Shown here one piece after another: positions 22,506-38,130 of a stretch of DNA of 64,000 bases. Made by a program: the position numbers and the translations under genes. Source of the stretch: Diphasiastrum complanatum (lineage: Eukaryota; Streptophyta; Lycopodiopsida; Lycopodiales; Lycopodiaceae); assembly GCA_029204225.1 (NCBI GenBank), contig CM055108.1, positions 708,217 to 772,216 of the forward strand. The letters run 5' to 3'. The notes below the pieces were generated by a model. The model saw only the letters and a program-made list of their open reading frames with translations, had not been told where the DNA came from and did no database searches. The first letter of the stretch is position 1. Every line of letters begins with the position of its first letter.

Positions 22506-22919
22506 ATTATTATAATTTTTTGTTGTTGTTTTCAGTGCTTTTTAGAGCTCTCAACAGGTCAGGATAATGAAAAAGACATAAATTTTAGAGGGTAATCATG
22601 TCTCAAAATGGCATTACAAATGCGGAGTTAGGAAAGAGAAAACAAGAAAACAGAGATAAGGGAGGGAAAAAAAAATGCTTGTTTAATGCAGGGACAGCAT
22701 TTGGCTCCTCGATGATAGCGCCAATGTTAAGCCAAGAAAAGAACGGTTTCCGTCTCTTTTCCCAGTCGTGTGTAGTTGGGAAGTGGGCTCGGTCCAACTA
22801 GGAGCCTTGGAAAAGCTACCTTTCACCAACTAGCTTAAGATCCGATCTTAAAACTTCATAAAGGAAATTAAGCATTTCTCACAATCACATTACCATGAAG
22901 AGGGAGGAAGAGAGATTAT

Positions 22920-23187
22920 GAGGGAGGGAAAGATAGAAAGCACCTAGAGAGAGAGAGAGAGAGAGAGAGAGAAAGTAGAGCCAAGAGGAAAGAGAAAAGA
23001 GATGAAAAAAAGAGAGCAAGAGAGAAAATGGACAGAGTTCTATTAACCTTCGAATGATCGAAATACAAAGAAAATGCTCCCTTAGTATGAGAAGTGGGCT
23101 CGGTCCAACACCATGAAGAGGGAGGAGGAGAAATTAAGAGAAGAAAAGAGAGGAACCATAGAGAGAGAGAGAGAGAGAGAGAGAGAG
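22920..23187. repeat. GA-rich microsatellites
   Basis: (GA)n at about 22950-22973 and 23160-23187 in purine-rich sequence. A roughly 30-bp phrase (GAAGTGGGCTCGGTCCAAC) occurs at both 22780 and 23092, and CCATGAAGAGGGAGGA at both 22892 and 23111, showing a local duplication around the repeat. The second tract forms the left edge of the copia remnant. Confidence 0.85.
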
Positions 23188-23189
23188 CT

Positions 23190-24663
23190 AACAGACCTTT
23201 TGCTGCATGCTTATGATTTGATCTAAAAGGAATCCTAGTCTGCTTTCCGAAGATGCAGCTATGACAGACAGGGAGATCGACCTTACCAGAAGGATAGTCG
23301 AGATTAAGAACCATGGATTGTCTAGACATGTTCAAAACAGATGCATAATGCAATGATGCCAAAGTAATGCTTTATTGACTAGAACAGAGGTTTTCAAGAC
23401 TTGATTAGATTCAGAATAACAATGTGCCAATCTATATAAGTAACCCTGTCTCTTGCCGAGTGCGAGGATCTTATTACTCCTATCAATAATTTTGCATTGA
23501 TCATATTCAAATTCTACCTTATGACCTAAATCTGTAATTCTACTTACTGATAACAGATTTATAGAGAGTTTAGGAACATATAAGACCTTTGATAGTAGTT
23601 TGAATTGATCATGCTGGAATCGCAATCTTACAGCACCTTCACCTTCAATAGTGTGAGTACTATTGTCACCAAGATGAACAAATTTCTTCGTGTTGTAAGA
23701 CGTGTAGGAGTTGAAAATCTCACGTTGATTGGTCATGTGTTGAGTTGCTCCAGAATCAAGAAACCATGAATCATCCAAAAATGTGCTTTGGTCTATGACC
23801 ATGAATGTGCATTTGTCCACTTCAACTTGGGGAGATGATGAAACTGTGTTTGCTTGTTGATCATATTGCTTGGCTGCGTTCTTCGCTTGGAAAATTCAGC
23901 AATCCTTGATCCCATGGTTATTGCGCTTGCAATACCTGCAAAACATCTTCTTCTTCGATTGTGAATTTGATGATTGTTCTTGATTTTGAGTCAGCTTCTG
24001 ATTCATTGCAGCCTTCTTGAAGCTTTTTTGCTTCTGTCGCTTAGAGCCTTTGTTGACATATAGAGTCTGAGAGGAGGAAGTAGACAAAGTGTCTTGACTT
24101 CTTCTATTGTCTTCTTGCAGCAACATAGTGATAACTCTAGTAAGAGCTAAATCTGAGTGTGTCGATATGATCATGACCCAGTTCTCATATGTAGAGGGCA
24201 AGCTTGAAAGTAATGTCATAATTGTGTCTTGATCGTCTATGATTGATCCGACAATGGCCATCTGTTGCAAGAGATTCTTAAATTGGTTAATGTGATTCTG
24301 AAGAGAATTATCATTAGACATCTTGAATGTGAAGAATTTCCATCGTAGATGTAACTTAGTAGTTACATCCCTCATGTCGTATAGTGAGTTCAGAATGTTC
24401 CAAACGTCTTTTGACGTTTTAGCTTCAGCTATGTGTCAAATTTGTGTATCTGATATATTGAGGATAATAAGCGCGAAAGCTTTACCATCCTTCGATTTCC
24501 ACTTTGAGTCTTCTGTTTCATCTTCAGGTTTTACTTATGCACCTGTAACAATATCCCATAACTTGTTGGCAATTAGCAAGGCCTTCATCTTAAATTTCCA
24601 CAAATGATAGTTGGATTCATTCAGCTTGTCTGCAATAAGACCAGCTTTACTTTGAGAATCCAT
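23190..24663 (-). pseudogene. Ty1/copia gag, protease and start of integrase
   Basis: ATG at 24663 on the minus strand opens the gag (KLNESNYHLWKFKMK) and runs through the UBN2 core (LHLRWKFF, NHINQFKNLLQQM, SLPSTYENWVMII) to an intact CCHC knuckle CRYCKRNNHGIKDC at about 23900. The protease follows with FLDSGATQHMT (about 23735) and LSKVLYVPKLSINLLSVSRITDLG, then the GAG-pre-integrase region (LWHHCIMHL, LPVCHSCIFGKQTRIPF). It stops at the GA microsatellite at 23187, so it is truncated 3'. Stops occur near 24540 and 24435 (CAG/CGA-type). Its own PBS and LTR lie just upstream (to the right). Confidence 0.9.
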
Positions 24664-24916
24664 CTAGAACTTAGTCTGTCGATTGTACCGATGACACTAA
24701 GATGTAATGCCAACAACAGGAAATCAAGTCTCTGATACTGAAAGGATGAATGAAACTGAAGAATGTGATATCAATTTGATATCGCGAAAGATATCAAGTA
24801 TTAGAGCTTTCACTCTGATATCGAAATAGTATTATGCTTTGATAGAAATCACAGATCTGATACCGTGGCGGTTCAGATAAAGAAAATAGTGATCTAACAT
24901 TGATACTATGATAGAA

Positions 24917-24928
24917 GCTCTGATACCA
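24917..24928 (-). other. Primer-binding site (initiator tRNA-Met)
   Basis: TGGTATCAGAGC on the minus strand, directly adjacent to the LTR end at 24929. This is the standard copia PBS complementary to initiator methionine tRNA. Confidence 0.85.
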
Positions 24929-26106
24929 TGTCGGAAATAGGATGGATAAATTGCAGCGGAAACTCCTACTTCCAATGCATGACTACGCCCATAAAAAATT
25001 GAACAAAGCAATAGTGATGGAAATCATGTCCAATCTTTAGCAACTAACTTTGAAATCGCCAGATACTAAGTGATTACATAGCCAAACATAAAGTATTGAA
25101 TTCTTAGACAATTTCTATCAGTTACAAAAGCAATATAGAGATGCATGCATTCTGACATATACAGAACGCAATAAGAAGATAGTATTGATTCAGAAAAACA
25201 AAATCAGATGCTAATGGGTGTAAAACAATAGTGGATAGAAACCGCGCACCTTAAGCTGTCTCTGAGTAACTGAAAATAAGTCTAAGAATAAGTAGCTCTG
25301 CTGATAAGCAGTAGCGCTATAGCAACTCTAAATGAATCTCTAAAAGATTGAGCTAGAATGCTCAAAAGAGTTCAAGCTTGAAAGCTTGATAGAGAGCTAA
25401 CAACAATACTTTTTTATTGTGAATTATCTGCTTGATAAGAGCGTAGGAAGCGTTGTGTGATAATACTCCACAATAACATTTTCAGATCTTAATAAAAGAG
25501 ATGTGAGAACAGCTGATTTATACTAAGTAATTAGGTCGTCAAATGCGATTGCTAGTTGGCTGGTGTCCTGCTGGCATTCATCCAGTTTCTTCTCAGAAAT
25601 TGATTGTTGATAAGCGGTGGAAATTGGCCGTAAACAATCTGTCTGCATAAATGAACCAAAACTGTCACTTTGTAGAAATGAACTAAAACTGCCACAGGCG
25701 ACAGTGTCGCAAAAAGATGACAATGTCAATTTTTTGCAAAAATCCCGATAGTGTCCTTAAATCTCGTTTAGGATAGCCCCACACTTTGCCAGAGTCATTT
25801 CCTTAACATTTGAAGCACTTTGAAAAATGCGACTCTACATTTTTACTCGCAAATCCTAACAGGCAAAAATGCAAAAAAGGTGACATTGCATTTTTACACG
25901 TAATTCCTGACAGACGACACTGTGTGGATTGTAGAGAGAGAAAATGCGACATTGTTGTCAAACTTCGTGTATTTCTGCAGACTGTGTAAAAACACTTGTA
26001 AATCTGCAGACTATGTAAAGACACGGGAAAATCCGCAGAAATGGATAAACAATGGATGAGGATTAAAACCGATTAGTTGATTAGTAAGAAGGAAAATAAT
26101 CCAACA
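24929..26106 (-). mobile_element. Copia 5' LTR
   Basis: About 1,178 bp bounded by TGTCGGA (24929) and TCCAACA (ending 26106), short inverted ends typical of LTRs, and flanked by the PBS on the internal side. On the minus strand it has a TATA-like AGTATAAATCAGC at about 25508-25520. The matching 3' LTR is absent from the window, as the element is truncated at 23187. Confidence 0.7.
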
Positions 26107-28899
<2,793 letters not shown>

Positions 28900-28900
<1 letters not shown>

Positions 28901-31690
28901 TAGCTAGTTGTACAATCAATAATTGCTAATGCTTGATTCTTGTTGACATTATCAGTTTGAGAATCGTAATGGATCCCCAATGCCTTATCAGCTCAATAGC
29001 ATAATTCGTTGTTGAAGAATTATCATCTCCTCTATAAATAGTTAGCTTGATCATCCAAGTGAGTGGATCGAATCTGCTGGCTTGTTCGCGATTCTCGAAA
29101 GTTATTTTGCCCATACCCTAGTTACGAACTACTTGCACAACTCATAATCAAAGATGTATCAATAGAATCTGGTAGGATGGTGCTTCTGGTAAGTCCATTA
29201 TTACAAGACTGATGACAAATTGTACACCAACAATCTTGACTCATTCCTTTAGGCCTAACACTTGACTGATATGCAACCTGATTGCAAAAGTTGCAATCTT
29301 TAGTTTCATAAGACCCCATTTGGCACACATTTTGTTATAAATCAGATTGACTCCAGACCCTCCATCTATCATGGCTACTGCTCGCAACCAAAATGCCTAT
29401 GTTGAATTGTCAATGTGATATTTCATTGTTCACTTTTCCATGTGCCCCATACATCAAGTACTTCATTTGACTCTTTAAATCCCACACAATATGGCAATTC
29501 ACGCTAGAGATTTTGGTCTCAGTCTTGGTCAATCAATCTGATAGTACTTTCTTGGCATGAGGTACCAAACTCAATAACTCTCCTATAGTTATATCCATCT
29601 TGCTAGACAACATATTCACAATCAGCTCTGTTTGTGGAACCTATGATTCTGTCATCGAATGGTCCTTCATGTTGATGTAATTGAGTATTAACATCAGTCA
29701 TTTGATGAGATCTTTGCATAGGATCAGACACATGAGGACTCTCAATAGCACCTCTGACATCCTCAATTGCTTCTTCCTCTTGAAGGTCTTTAATGCACAG
29801 TCGCATATTAATTTTTTTTCAGACTGCAGATTTGAATATACACCCAATATGAAAGGTTAATCATTAACTGGTATAAGTTTTCCAGGCTATGGATCAGAAG
29901 CAACTTCTTTTTGCTTTTGAGCTCTTGTGACAACCATTATTGGAGCAGTTGGCTCATTGGCTTTTAGTGGTACCCAACGGGGTTGGCTCAACTGGTTAGC
30001 TTGGCATCCAAAGTTTCTTTGGTCCCAGGTTCGAGCCTCCCCTTGGAAACCAAGAAGCATTGGCTTTTAGTGGAGCTAGTCGAACCACTAGTTGTGGTTT
30101 GATGGAAATCAAATTTATTGGAGCATTTATAGGTTTTGCTCTAGCTGGACGGTCCTTATAGCAATGCTCATACTCGCATTCACGACACAAAGGTGTGAAT
30201 TTATCCTTGTTTGGACATTCAGTTATACGATGATTTTTTTCGTATCCAAAACATCCTAGTGGTGCTCTTGCCCATTTCCTAGATTGTTGTTGTTCCGCAA
30301 CATCATAAATTGCATGTTGCTCTTGTGGTCTAGGCTCTTGCTCTGGAGCATAATTCTGTTGATCTTGGCTTGATGAAGATTTAAGCTCCATCATATTGGC
30401 ATGAGGTGCTTGTTGTCTTGGCAGAGCATGTAAAGCTACCTGTTTTGGATATCCAAGTCTATGCACCTTACCATCTGGTGCTTTCCACTTTGGTCCTTTA
30501 TAATAACCATACCTATGATAGTTTTGTTGGATAATTCGAGGATTAAACGAACAAAATATTGCGTCATGTCTAGTAGAATTGCACAAATGACAATAAGTAT
30601 CAACTGTTCATCTTTTCATTGTTGGAAAACAAGTCGGAGTAGTGCTAGAAGCAAGCTATATTGATTACCAACACAAATCACACACCAGACATTTTTTCTT
30701 GGTTAGATTACCAGCACAGATGGCACACCAAAAAAAATTTCTTGTAGAAAAGGTCTGACATTTTGCTATGTCATGAGCCTTAGTAAGTTGAGCATGTTGA
30801 TTGTTTGATACTTTTATCTTTGCTTCAAACTCAAGTTGCATCTTATCCATTTGTGTCTATTGTTTTTTAGCAAGTATTTCAAACTTGTCCATCACTTTTT
30901 TAGCAATTGTGTTGATATTTGTAAGAGCAATAGTCATAGAGGTTGTGGTTGTCTTCCCTATTGCGTACAACAACATTCCCATGTGTGGTTCATCATCTGA
31001 GTCTTTACCATCTTCGCGTATTGCATCATCCATTGCATGTTGTGATGTCAAATATTGCTCTCGACTTTTAACTTTCATGCTTGATTCGTTTTGGCAATCC
31101 AACCAAGAACCATATGATCATGGCCTCACTAGTAATAAAATCATGTTCGCATTCAAATTAAAAATGTTTGATGCATTTGATGTAATCTTAGACCATCTCT
31201 TTTTTGTCCATTTCGATCTTACTCAACAACAGAAAAGGATCCTCAAAAAACTTCCTTGATTTAAAGCGCATGATTAGAGCATCTATGACAACTTCCCAAT
31301 CAACACGTTCTTCTATAGCTTGGTTACAGAACCAGTATTGCACAGCTCTCATCAGTGCCACTGGAAAAATTTTGAACTTATCATCTGGGTTCACTTCTCC
31401 ATAGACCTCACATGATTCTGTAAAGATTTTGAGATGTCTTGCCAGATTTGTGAGTCCATTATACTTCAACATTTCCAATTGAGGTGGTTGTCTGATGATA
31501 GGACGTGGTGAACCATTATAATCGACATTTTTGTCTCTATCATTTTCTTAAAAAGAAAATTCAAATGATAAAAAGTTTTGGATAATGGAAAATAGAAATT
31601 CTCAATTGGACAAAGGAGATTAGATCTAGATTTTTCAAAAGATAAAAAAATCTCGATTTGCTCTGAAACAACTTCGAGGTCCAATTCTAT
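28900..31690 (-). pseudogene. Ty3/gypsy gag-protease remnant with a SINE-like insertion
   Basis: Right to left: gag core 31478-31188 (YNGLTNLARHLKIFTESCEVYG, ALMRAVQYWF) and WFLVGLPKRIKH near 31120; a Gln-rich linker and zinc-knuckle area 30586-30100 (CFGYEKNHRITECPN, CRECEYEHCYKDRP); the family linker 29806-29603 (MRLCIKDLQEEEAIED); protease start near 29360 (IDGGSGVNLIYNKMCAKWG, the D-G-G-S-G core). RT and integrase absent. An 87-bp tRNA-like element interrupts it at 29971-30057. Multiple stops and frame changes elsewhere. It is the best preserved of the three family copies. Confidence 0.75.
29955..30073 (+). mobile_element. 87-bp tRNA-derived insertion with 16-bp target duplication
   Basis: The 16-mer CATTGGCTTTTAGTGG occurs exactly at 29955-29970 and 30058-30073. 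The 87 bp between (29971-30057) hold an A box TGGCTCAACTGGTTAGC, an anticodon-arm-like hairpin CCAAAGTTTCTTTGG and a B box GGTTCGAGCCTCC, with GGGG/CCCC able to form an acceptor-like stem. Perfect flanking duplication of this length indicates retroposition by LINE-type machinery. It is much shorter than typical plant SINEs and lacks an obvious poly-A or poly-T tail. Confidence 0.8.
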
Positions 31691-31699
31691 AACCCCAAG

Positions 31700-32219
31700 A
31701 GGTACTTGCTACATAGGTAATAACGCATTCTGTCAGGGCTATGCCATCAAAAACTATAAATAGATCATTCGATCAGTTCAATTTTAAGTTGTTTTCTTAT
31801 AGAATTCATTCGTCTTCTTCTCTTCTATGTTTCGCCATAGTTGTAGATTGATCGTTGATAAGCTATCATGATTATAGTATGTGTAAGAGCAAAATTTCTA
31901 GCAAAATAAGATGTGCTATTATTATAGTGTAATCAGAGGAGAGAGCGGAAGCATTTAGCTATTATAATTCAACGTTCAACAATACAAACTACTTTTGACA
32001 CACACTTTTGTCTTGTTCTACTATTTTATTATTTAAATTCTGGCAAACGAACCTTTTGTCATTCATTTTTTGCACTTGTGAATGATAGTATAGTTGTACT
32101 TGTGATAATATCGAATTAGTTTTGTTATTACATTAACTATCACTACTACTATTAACTGTCATAGTCGACAATCACTGTCAAATATCTATTCAACTTATGC
32201 ACAACTTATTTTTAAACAT
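31700..32219 (+). mobile_element. Copia LTR fragment (TATA to PBS)
   Basis: TATA box CTATAAATAG at about 31756-31765, then about 450 bp to a PBS-like TGGTATTAGAGC at 32220-32231 (one change from TGGTATCAGAGC). This is the R-U5 side of an LTR whose left part is missing or replaced by the gypsy remnant ending near 31690. Confidence 0.5.
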
Positions 32220-32319
32220 GGTATTAGAGCTAGATCAGAACTTTGATACTAGTTCAGAGCTAGTCATCTAAATATCAAGTAGAATTGCCAATTTTAATAT
32301 CTAAATCAGATTTATCTAT

Positions 32320-32620
32320 GATGGATGCATTACCTTCAAATTCTATTGAAAAGTTGGATGGTGACAACTATCACTTATGGAAATTTAAAATGAGGGTTAT
32401 TCTACAAGTGAAGAAGGTGTCAAAGGTACTGAAGTTAAGCCTATTGTAAATCTGATGGTCATCACCAAATGGAAGCAGAAGGATGGGAAGGCCTTCACCC
32501 TTATCACTCTCAACATCAGAGATAATCATATCAATCATATTCGAAGTGCTCAAACTTCATTAGAAGCTTGAAATATTCTCAGCAAATTTCTCTATATCAC
32601 AAAATAAACACTTTGTTAGG
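32320..32620 (+). pseudogene. Copia gag N-terminal fragment
   Basis: ATG at 32320 reads MDALPSNSIEKLDGDNYHLWKFKMR, then frameshifts and continues KWKQKDGKAFTLITLNIRDNHINHIRSAQT, the usual copia gag start. It ends at about 32620. It follows the LTR/PBS fragment at 31700-32231 and is the only internal part left. Confidence 0.75.
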
Positions 32621-35083
32621 TGTGTATTCTCTTTGTTTGAGCTTTTGGTATTTGATGTGCAGCTTATAATGTTATATTTTGATGAAAGCTACATGATTGA
32701 TTGTGCATGAATCATGCTCTAAATTAATTATTGACAAAATTTAGGCACTTTATCTTTTCCGTTGCACACTTACACCTATGATCAAATACACAGGATTCTC
32801 AATTGTTTAGCATAGTGAACTCATGAAGGAGTTCTTTTTGGTGTGATGGTAAGAATAAAGAATACAATTAATTCGTTGTTGTTATTAAATAAATGATCTA
32901 AGAATCACATTTGTAGTGCATTCCATTGTCATTATATACACTCACTCTTGTAGATTGTTACATATCAATTAAAATAAAAGAAAGGAAGTGATATTGGCAT
33001 GTATAGAGTATACTATCTTTTTGGCTCATAAATATTTGGAGAACTATGTATAAATGACCTAAATATAAGAGTGACACTATCAAGAGTAGAGTTCTCACAG
33101 ATATTTTTTTGAAAGGGCCGTGGAATAAGGCACTTAGATATTTCTAAATCAAAATACATCAAAGATCTATCAAAGATTCAAATAACAAGTTATAAGCTTT
33201 ATTATGGTCTAATCACAACTACATGTTATATTCTTTGTTGCAAGTAGGGAAGATGCTAAAGTGGACTCAAGAGATTTTCATTTACCTTGGCATGAAGGAG
33301 CTCTTTTCTAGACTAAAGAAAGTTCCTTGATCTATAATAAGTGTTAGGAGGAAAACAAGAAAGGGTAGAAAATGGTCTTTGTGCATTGTGAAACTATATA
33401 GGCTGATTTTGGTAGACGTGATGATGTAAGGAGGTAAAAGTAGGAATCGTTTTCAAGGTAGTAGAAAGACATACATACATTGCATGACTAGTTCTGTAGG
33501 CAATTAAAAATAATAATAATATCACGTGACATCTTCAATTTATAGCAACAACATCCTCACCTTCTAAACCATATTAAGAGCTAGTAGATGCATCATGCTT
33601 GAAAATGGAATGTGTCTTGCAAACTTTTCATGTTTAAAAATAAAAAATTCTCGTAATCTATGTTATAAAATTGTAATTTTAAAGTCTCATAGTGAGGGTT
33701 ATTATCAACTACATAAGAAAGATAATAAAACTACAATATTTTTCAATGACAAATTGCATATAATGGGCTTCCAACAAGACAAAAGTCAAATTCAATATCT
33801 AAAACAAATGATGGTTGTACCTTTTGTAGATAAGTGAGGACTCTAGTCCCCACCTAGTTTAGATTGTCATTTGAACCCTATATATTACTAATGGGATCAC
33901 ATTGATAAGAACTAAATCCATCTTTCTAGTGTTTAACAAACATTTGTCTCCTAGTAGAAGTGGCATGCCTTTTGAGTTCTATTTTTTTTGTTATATAGAA
34001 ATCATGAACAACAAGCTCTTCCAACCTTAGACTTTACGAAAATAGTATAACTTAGATTGGCCAGATGGAATGTAGACAAAGAGAAAATTAAGACAAATTT
34101 ATAAGTTCTTATAATGACAATGCACTAAAAAAATATTCACTATTTTATTATCATACATAAAAGACCATTATGATCTAATTACTATGTGTAACATCAACTT
34201 TGAAGTTCCTACAAATTTTAGCTAGATTTGCACTAAGACTGGATGTGCAAATAAATTTCTTTTGTGTTTTCCTCAAGAATATAATTTCCCACTATGCCTT
34301 CCTCAATGTTGTACGTTTTTTCTATAATTTTAGTCATTAATCTATGAGAACATAAATATTTGCACAACGATAAGATGCTTGAAATGACATACAATAAATC
34401 ATTTTAATGCAATTTATCTTTTTTCAAGTTTAAAGGATCTATTGAAGTGTGAAATGCAATGATTTTCACGTGGGAAGAGGAGCTAAATGAAGAGGGTCCA
34501 ATTAAGATGTACACAATCTATCTACTCACATAGACGTGATCCTTATGCGCACTAAATAAGTGACAGGTTGTAGTACAAACACATCACCAAGATGTTGTGA
34601 ACGTGAATATGAACTACACTGTATACTTTTAGTAGGTGGCGCACCATAAATGTTGACACATCACATCTATAATGTGGAGTTTTCACCTTGTAGATTGTGG
34701 TTGATATTCTTTTGTTTAGTCAATATCAAATAGAATCCAAAATTATAATCTAATAATACCTTACACCTTCTTCCATGTACTTGTAGCTTTGTAATAAAAG
34801 GAATATCTTGCTTTGATAGAAATATACAATAGTCAAGGATGTTCATATGAAAATACATTTAAATAATCTAAAGAAAAGAGGCACTTGTTAGAAAATTGTT
34901 TTTGTATATCAAAGGGTGTGTTTATGCTCTAAAATTTCCGTCTCACGGAGCACTTTACATTTATATTATAAAGACATACATATATGTATTCAGTGCTAAA
35001 ATTTGAATTTTTCATCCACCAATGTATCTTTTATATTAATTTGTCTAAATGCACCTTTTAGTCTTTCATGTAAAGTCAACATA

Positions 35084-35167
<84 letters not shown>

Positions 35168-35640
35168 ATGTGTGTGTGTGTGTGAAAACACTCAAGGCCT
35201 AAACTCTTTCATATACAACTTTCCCAAGATGAAAGATGAAAATGAAAGATAAGTAAGTTAAATTACAATCAACATTCATTTTTCTAGTTTTCTATGTTTG
35301 GTTTGGAAAAGCATGCATACAAGTCTTACATCATTACTATGAATTATTTGTTTCTTTCTTACACATTGTTAGACTTTTGGCTTCACATTTTCCTAAAACA
35401 ATATATAATATTTAACTTGATATTTTGATATGATTTTATGCAATGTCACTTCAAAACAAATTGTACATCATAATTTTTTTCTACAGTAATTTTTGGTTGG
35501 GTCAAATACAATATCTAATGCACATAAACTTAATCTAAATAAAACTACCAACCTATGGATTTCTAACATGGTAACATGATTAAAAAAACATTGAGACATC
35601 AAAAGATAGATATCACATAGTAATTTTGGGTTAAATGCAT
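32621..35640. other. No gene recognised
   Basis: Three kilobases of AT-rich sequence with only weak fragments. 33595-33837 is an 80-codon frame that resembles the protease-to-GAG-pre-integrase part of copia (ENGMCLANFSCLK, LKSHSEGYYQLHKKD) but too weakly to call. One GT microsatellite is listed separately. Confidence 0.4.
35089..35184. repeat. (GT)n microsatellite
   Basis: About 47 GT units with a single CA interruption near 35167. Confidence 0.95.
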
Positions 35641-35922
35641 TCAGTTACAAAAACACATTATTGAAGCAGTTCCAAGAGTCATCATATTTTATCGATGTAA
35701 TCCCAACTTTACAGAACCGATCAAGAAAGAGTTGCTGAGGTTATTGGATGTTGATTTCATCTATGAGATTGAGCATGCCAAGTGGGTCTCACCAATTGTC
35801 ATCGTACCAAAGACGAATGACGAGATGCGAATTTGTGTGCACATGAAGGCTTTGAACAAAGTTACACAAAAAGATCATTTTCCATTACCTTTCATGGAAA
35901 GCATATTGGATCACCTTGCTAG
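35640..35922 (+). pseudogene. Gypsy reverse transcriptase, 5' half
   Basis: Frame reads KKELLRLLDVDFIYEI, WVSPIVIVPKTNDEMR and KVTQKDHFPLPFMESILDHLA, the start of a Ty3/gypsy RT. It is interrupted at 35922 by a complete copia element and resumes at 41703 (VKAYSVLDGFNGYNQVDIE). Removing one GCTAG copy plus the insertion restores continuity of the RT reading frame at this site. Confidence 0.85.
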
Positions 35923-36968
35923 TAAAGAAACAAAACGTTTCTAACTACAAAGCCTTGCTAGCTTTCAACCCTTAGCCCGACGAAGACATTTGCGAACTCG
36001 AAGATCTGGAGACACGAAGCACGAAAAGTTTCGCGAACACGAAAGTCAAAGGAAACGAAGACGAACGGTTCGCGAACACGAAAGTCAAAGCAAACAAAGA
36101 CGAACGGTTCGTGAACATGAAAGATTCACGAACGAGAATCTTTTGCGGTCCAGTACAAGAGAAGGCAAACGACCAAAACGAAACCAACGACAGAAACAAA
36201 CCTTCTCCTGCCTACACGCTCCAAAGAGTACCAGCAAGATCATGCAGGTACCCAGAAGTACAGATATCTGATCTGATGGTATGACATCAACAGATACATT
36301 TTAGGTCTTGGCTAATCTGCCACTGTTGTAATTCTTTGATTAGTTGTAGATGTTTAATCACTCTAATCTTAGATTCACATAGAGTGACCATACTTACTGG
36401 ATGATATTTGACATATAGATCAATAGAATACACATACAGAGTAATGTAATAGTTTGATGCTAGTAAGCAATCAAGACGAAAAACAGACAACAAGTTCGCC
36501 TGCGTGCGAGATGAGCTCTGTGATCAGGATCCATAGAGATCCAACTGTCCGCTAGTAAAGCGAGACGATTACTCGTGAGAGAACCGTGTTTCTCCCACGC
36601 CAACGCACTGCGTGGATTGCATGCAGTGCCTGAAGAATCAGAGAAGAAAATCAATAGATGATATCATAATCTTTGCGCACATGTCAATTTGTGTTGTGTC
36701 TGATCTCGAATGCAAATGCTTCTACTGTTAATCGTATGTCTGATTTCTTTCTCATTCATTTGAATTCCACACCTTGGTTGAAACTATGTTGAATGTTGTA
36801 TTAAATCTATGAACGTAGATCAGCAGTGCCTGACTACACTCTGGAGGACTGTAGGAGTGATTCAGCTGGCAGTGTCCAACGATCGCATCTGAACTCCATC
36901 TGAGTCGCAAGAGGGAATCGCGATTTCTTCGCGACTGTTTTATAAATTATTTTTCTCATTCCCCATCA
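35923..36968 (+). repeat. 5' LTR of the nested copia element
   Basis: Starts TAAAGAAACAAAACG and ends CCCCATCA; 1,046 bp. It contains about two copies of a roughly 39-bp repeat (GAACACGAAAGTCAAAG...CGAACGGTTC) at 36030-36130, where the 3' LTR has an extra unit. Differences from the 3' LTR are mostly transitions. Confidence 0.9.
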
Positions 36969-36969
36969 G

Positions 36970-36981
36970 TGGTATCAGAGC
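36970..36981 (+). other. Primer-binding site of the nested copia
   Basis: TGGTATCAGAGC, one base after the 5' LTR; complementary to initiator methionine tRNA. Confidence 0.9.
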
Positions 36982-37084
36982 TTGTCATCCTGTCATATTC
37001 TGACATAGCCAAGAAGCTACCAGATCCAGGAGGCCAAGCATTCAAACAAACAACCATCAACAAAAGAAAAGACTCCAAGAAGCA

Positions 37085-38130
37085 ATGGCTTCAATCAGCA
37101 GCATGCAGAGCAAGATCTGCACAATACTTGATTCCTCAAGATCTAACTTTCTAGCCTGGAAAGTTAAGACATCTTTGATACTCAAGGGTGCAGGACTATT
37201 CCCCTAGGTGGATGGCATAGAAGAAATGCCTATGACAACAGGCAAGGAGCTACGCGAATGGAGGGAGAAAAATGAAAAGGCAGTAGCCTTGCTATCATCT
37301 TCCATCGAAGATAGTCTCACACTTGACCTGGCTACACTCTCCAAAGCTAAGAAGATGTGGGATGCATCACTCACCAAATTTCAGACGAAATCAAGAAGTC
37401 AAATCATGATGCTAAAAGATCAGCTGATGAATTTGCAGTGGGATGAAAAAGACCTCACTTATTTCATAAGAAAGATGAAGGATCTGTTTCTGTCAGTACA
37501 TAACTCTGGAGCAGAGAATGTTGTGTCAGCTGAGAAGCAGCTCACGTACCTATTGAGAGCCTTACCCAGATCATTCCAGACGACAAGAACCTGCTCACGA
37601 AAGATCCCGCCATGAACCTCAAAAAGGCGATTGTCGAGATTCGAGAGGAGGTCGAGGCCAGAGAACATCCGATCACAAATACGGTCTGGACCAGGCCCTC
37701 TACGGCAACAAAGAAAAATCAAAGAGGAAATTTAAGCATAAGAAGGAGTCCAATCAGAGGCAGGATCGTGACCAACAAGCAACGAACAAGCAAAGGCAAC
37801 TGGAAGACCAAAGGGTGGTCGAAACAACAAGGTGTAGACAAGAAAACTTGTGTGAGATGTAGAAGAGACGGACATACAATAGATACTTGTTGGCTCAATT
37901 CCAAGATTGAGTGTATCCATTGTCACAAAAAGGGTCACGCAGCCATGGATTGCCGCCAGAATCCGAGAAACAAGTCAGCACATAACAAACAGAAGAACAA
38001 CAATAGTTCATCCTATGTCGAGGAGCCCGAGAGCTCAAAAATGGGCGAAGAAAGAACGAACAAAAACTGTTCAACCGCCTATATCTGTAAAGATGTGCAA
38101 ATTTGCCAGAGTGTATGTCATTTAGCATAA
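37085..38130 (+). pseudogene. Copia gag with two zinc knuckles
   Basis: ATG at 37085 (MASISSMQSKICTILDSS, NFLAWKVKTSLILKGAG). A TAG at 37206 breaks it before VDGIEEMP, then the UBN2-type gag core runs to 37575 (SKAKKMWDASLTKF, LMNLQWDEKDLTYFIRKM). A frame change near 37580 leads to 37612-38100 with two CCHC knuckles, CVRCRRDGHTIDTC and CIHCHKKGHAAMDC. The sequence jumps at about 38110 straight into the integrase core, so the protease is deleted. Confidence 0.88.

Noticed and set aside
35003-35185. Open frame ending in Cys-Val repeat
   Set aside because: Translation of the GT microsatellite.
35990-36271. Basic Arg-rich frame (HESQxKRRRTVREHE repeats) in the copia LTR; a similar one lies at 40725-41005
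   Set aside because: It lies wholly in LTR sequence and arises from the internal 39-bp repeat; no copia protein is encoded there.
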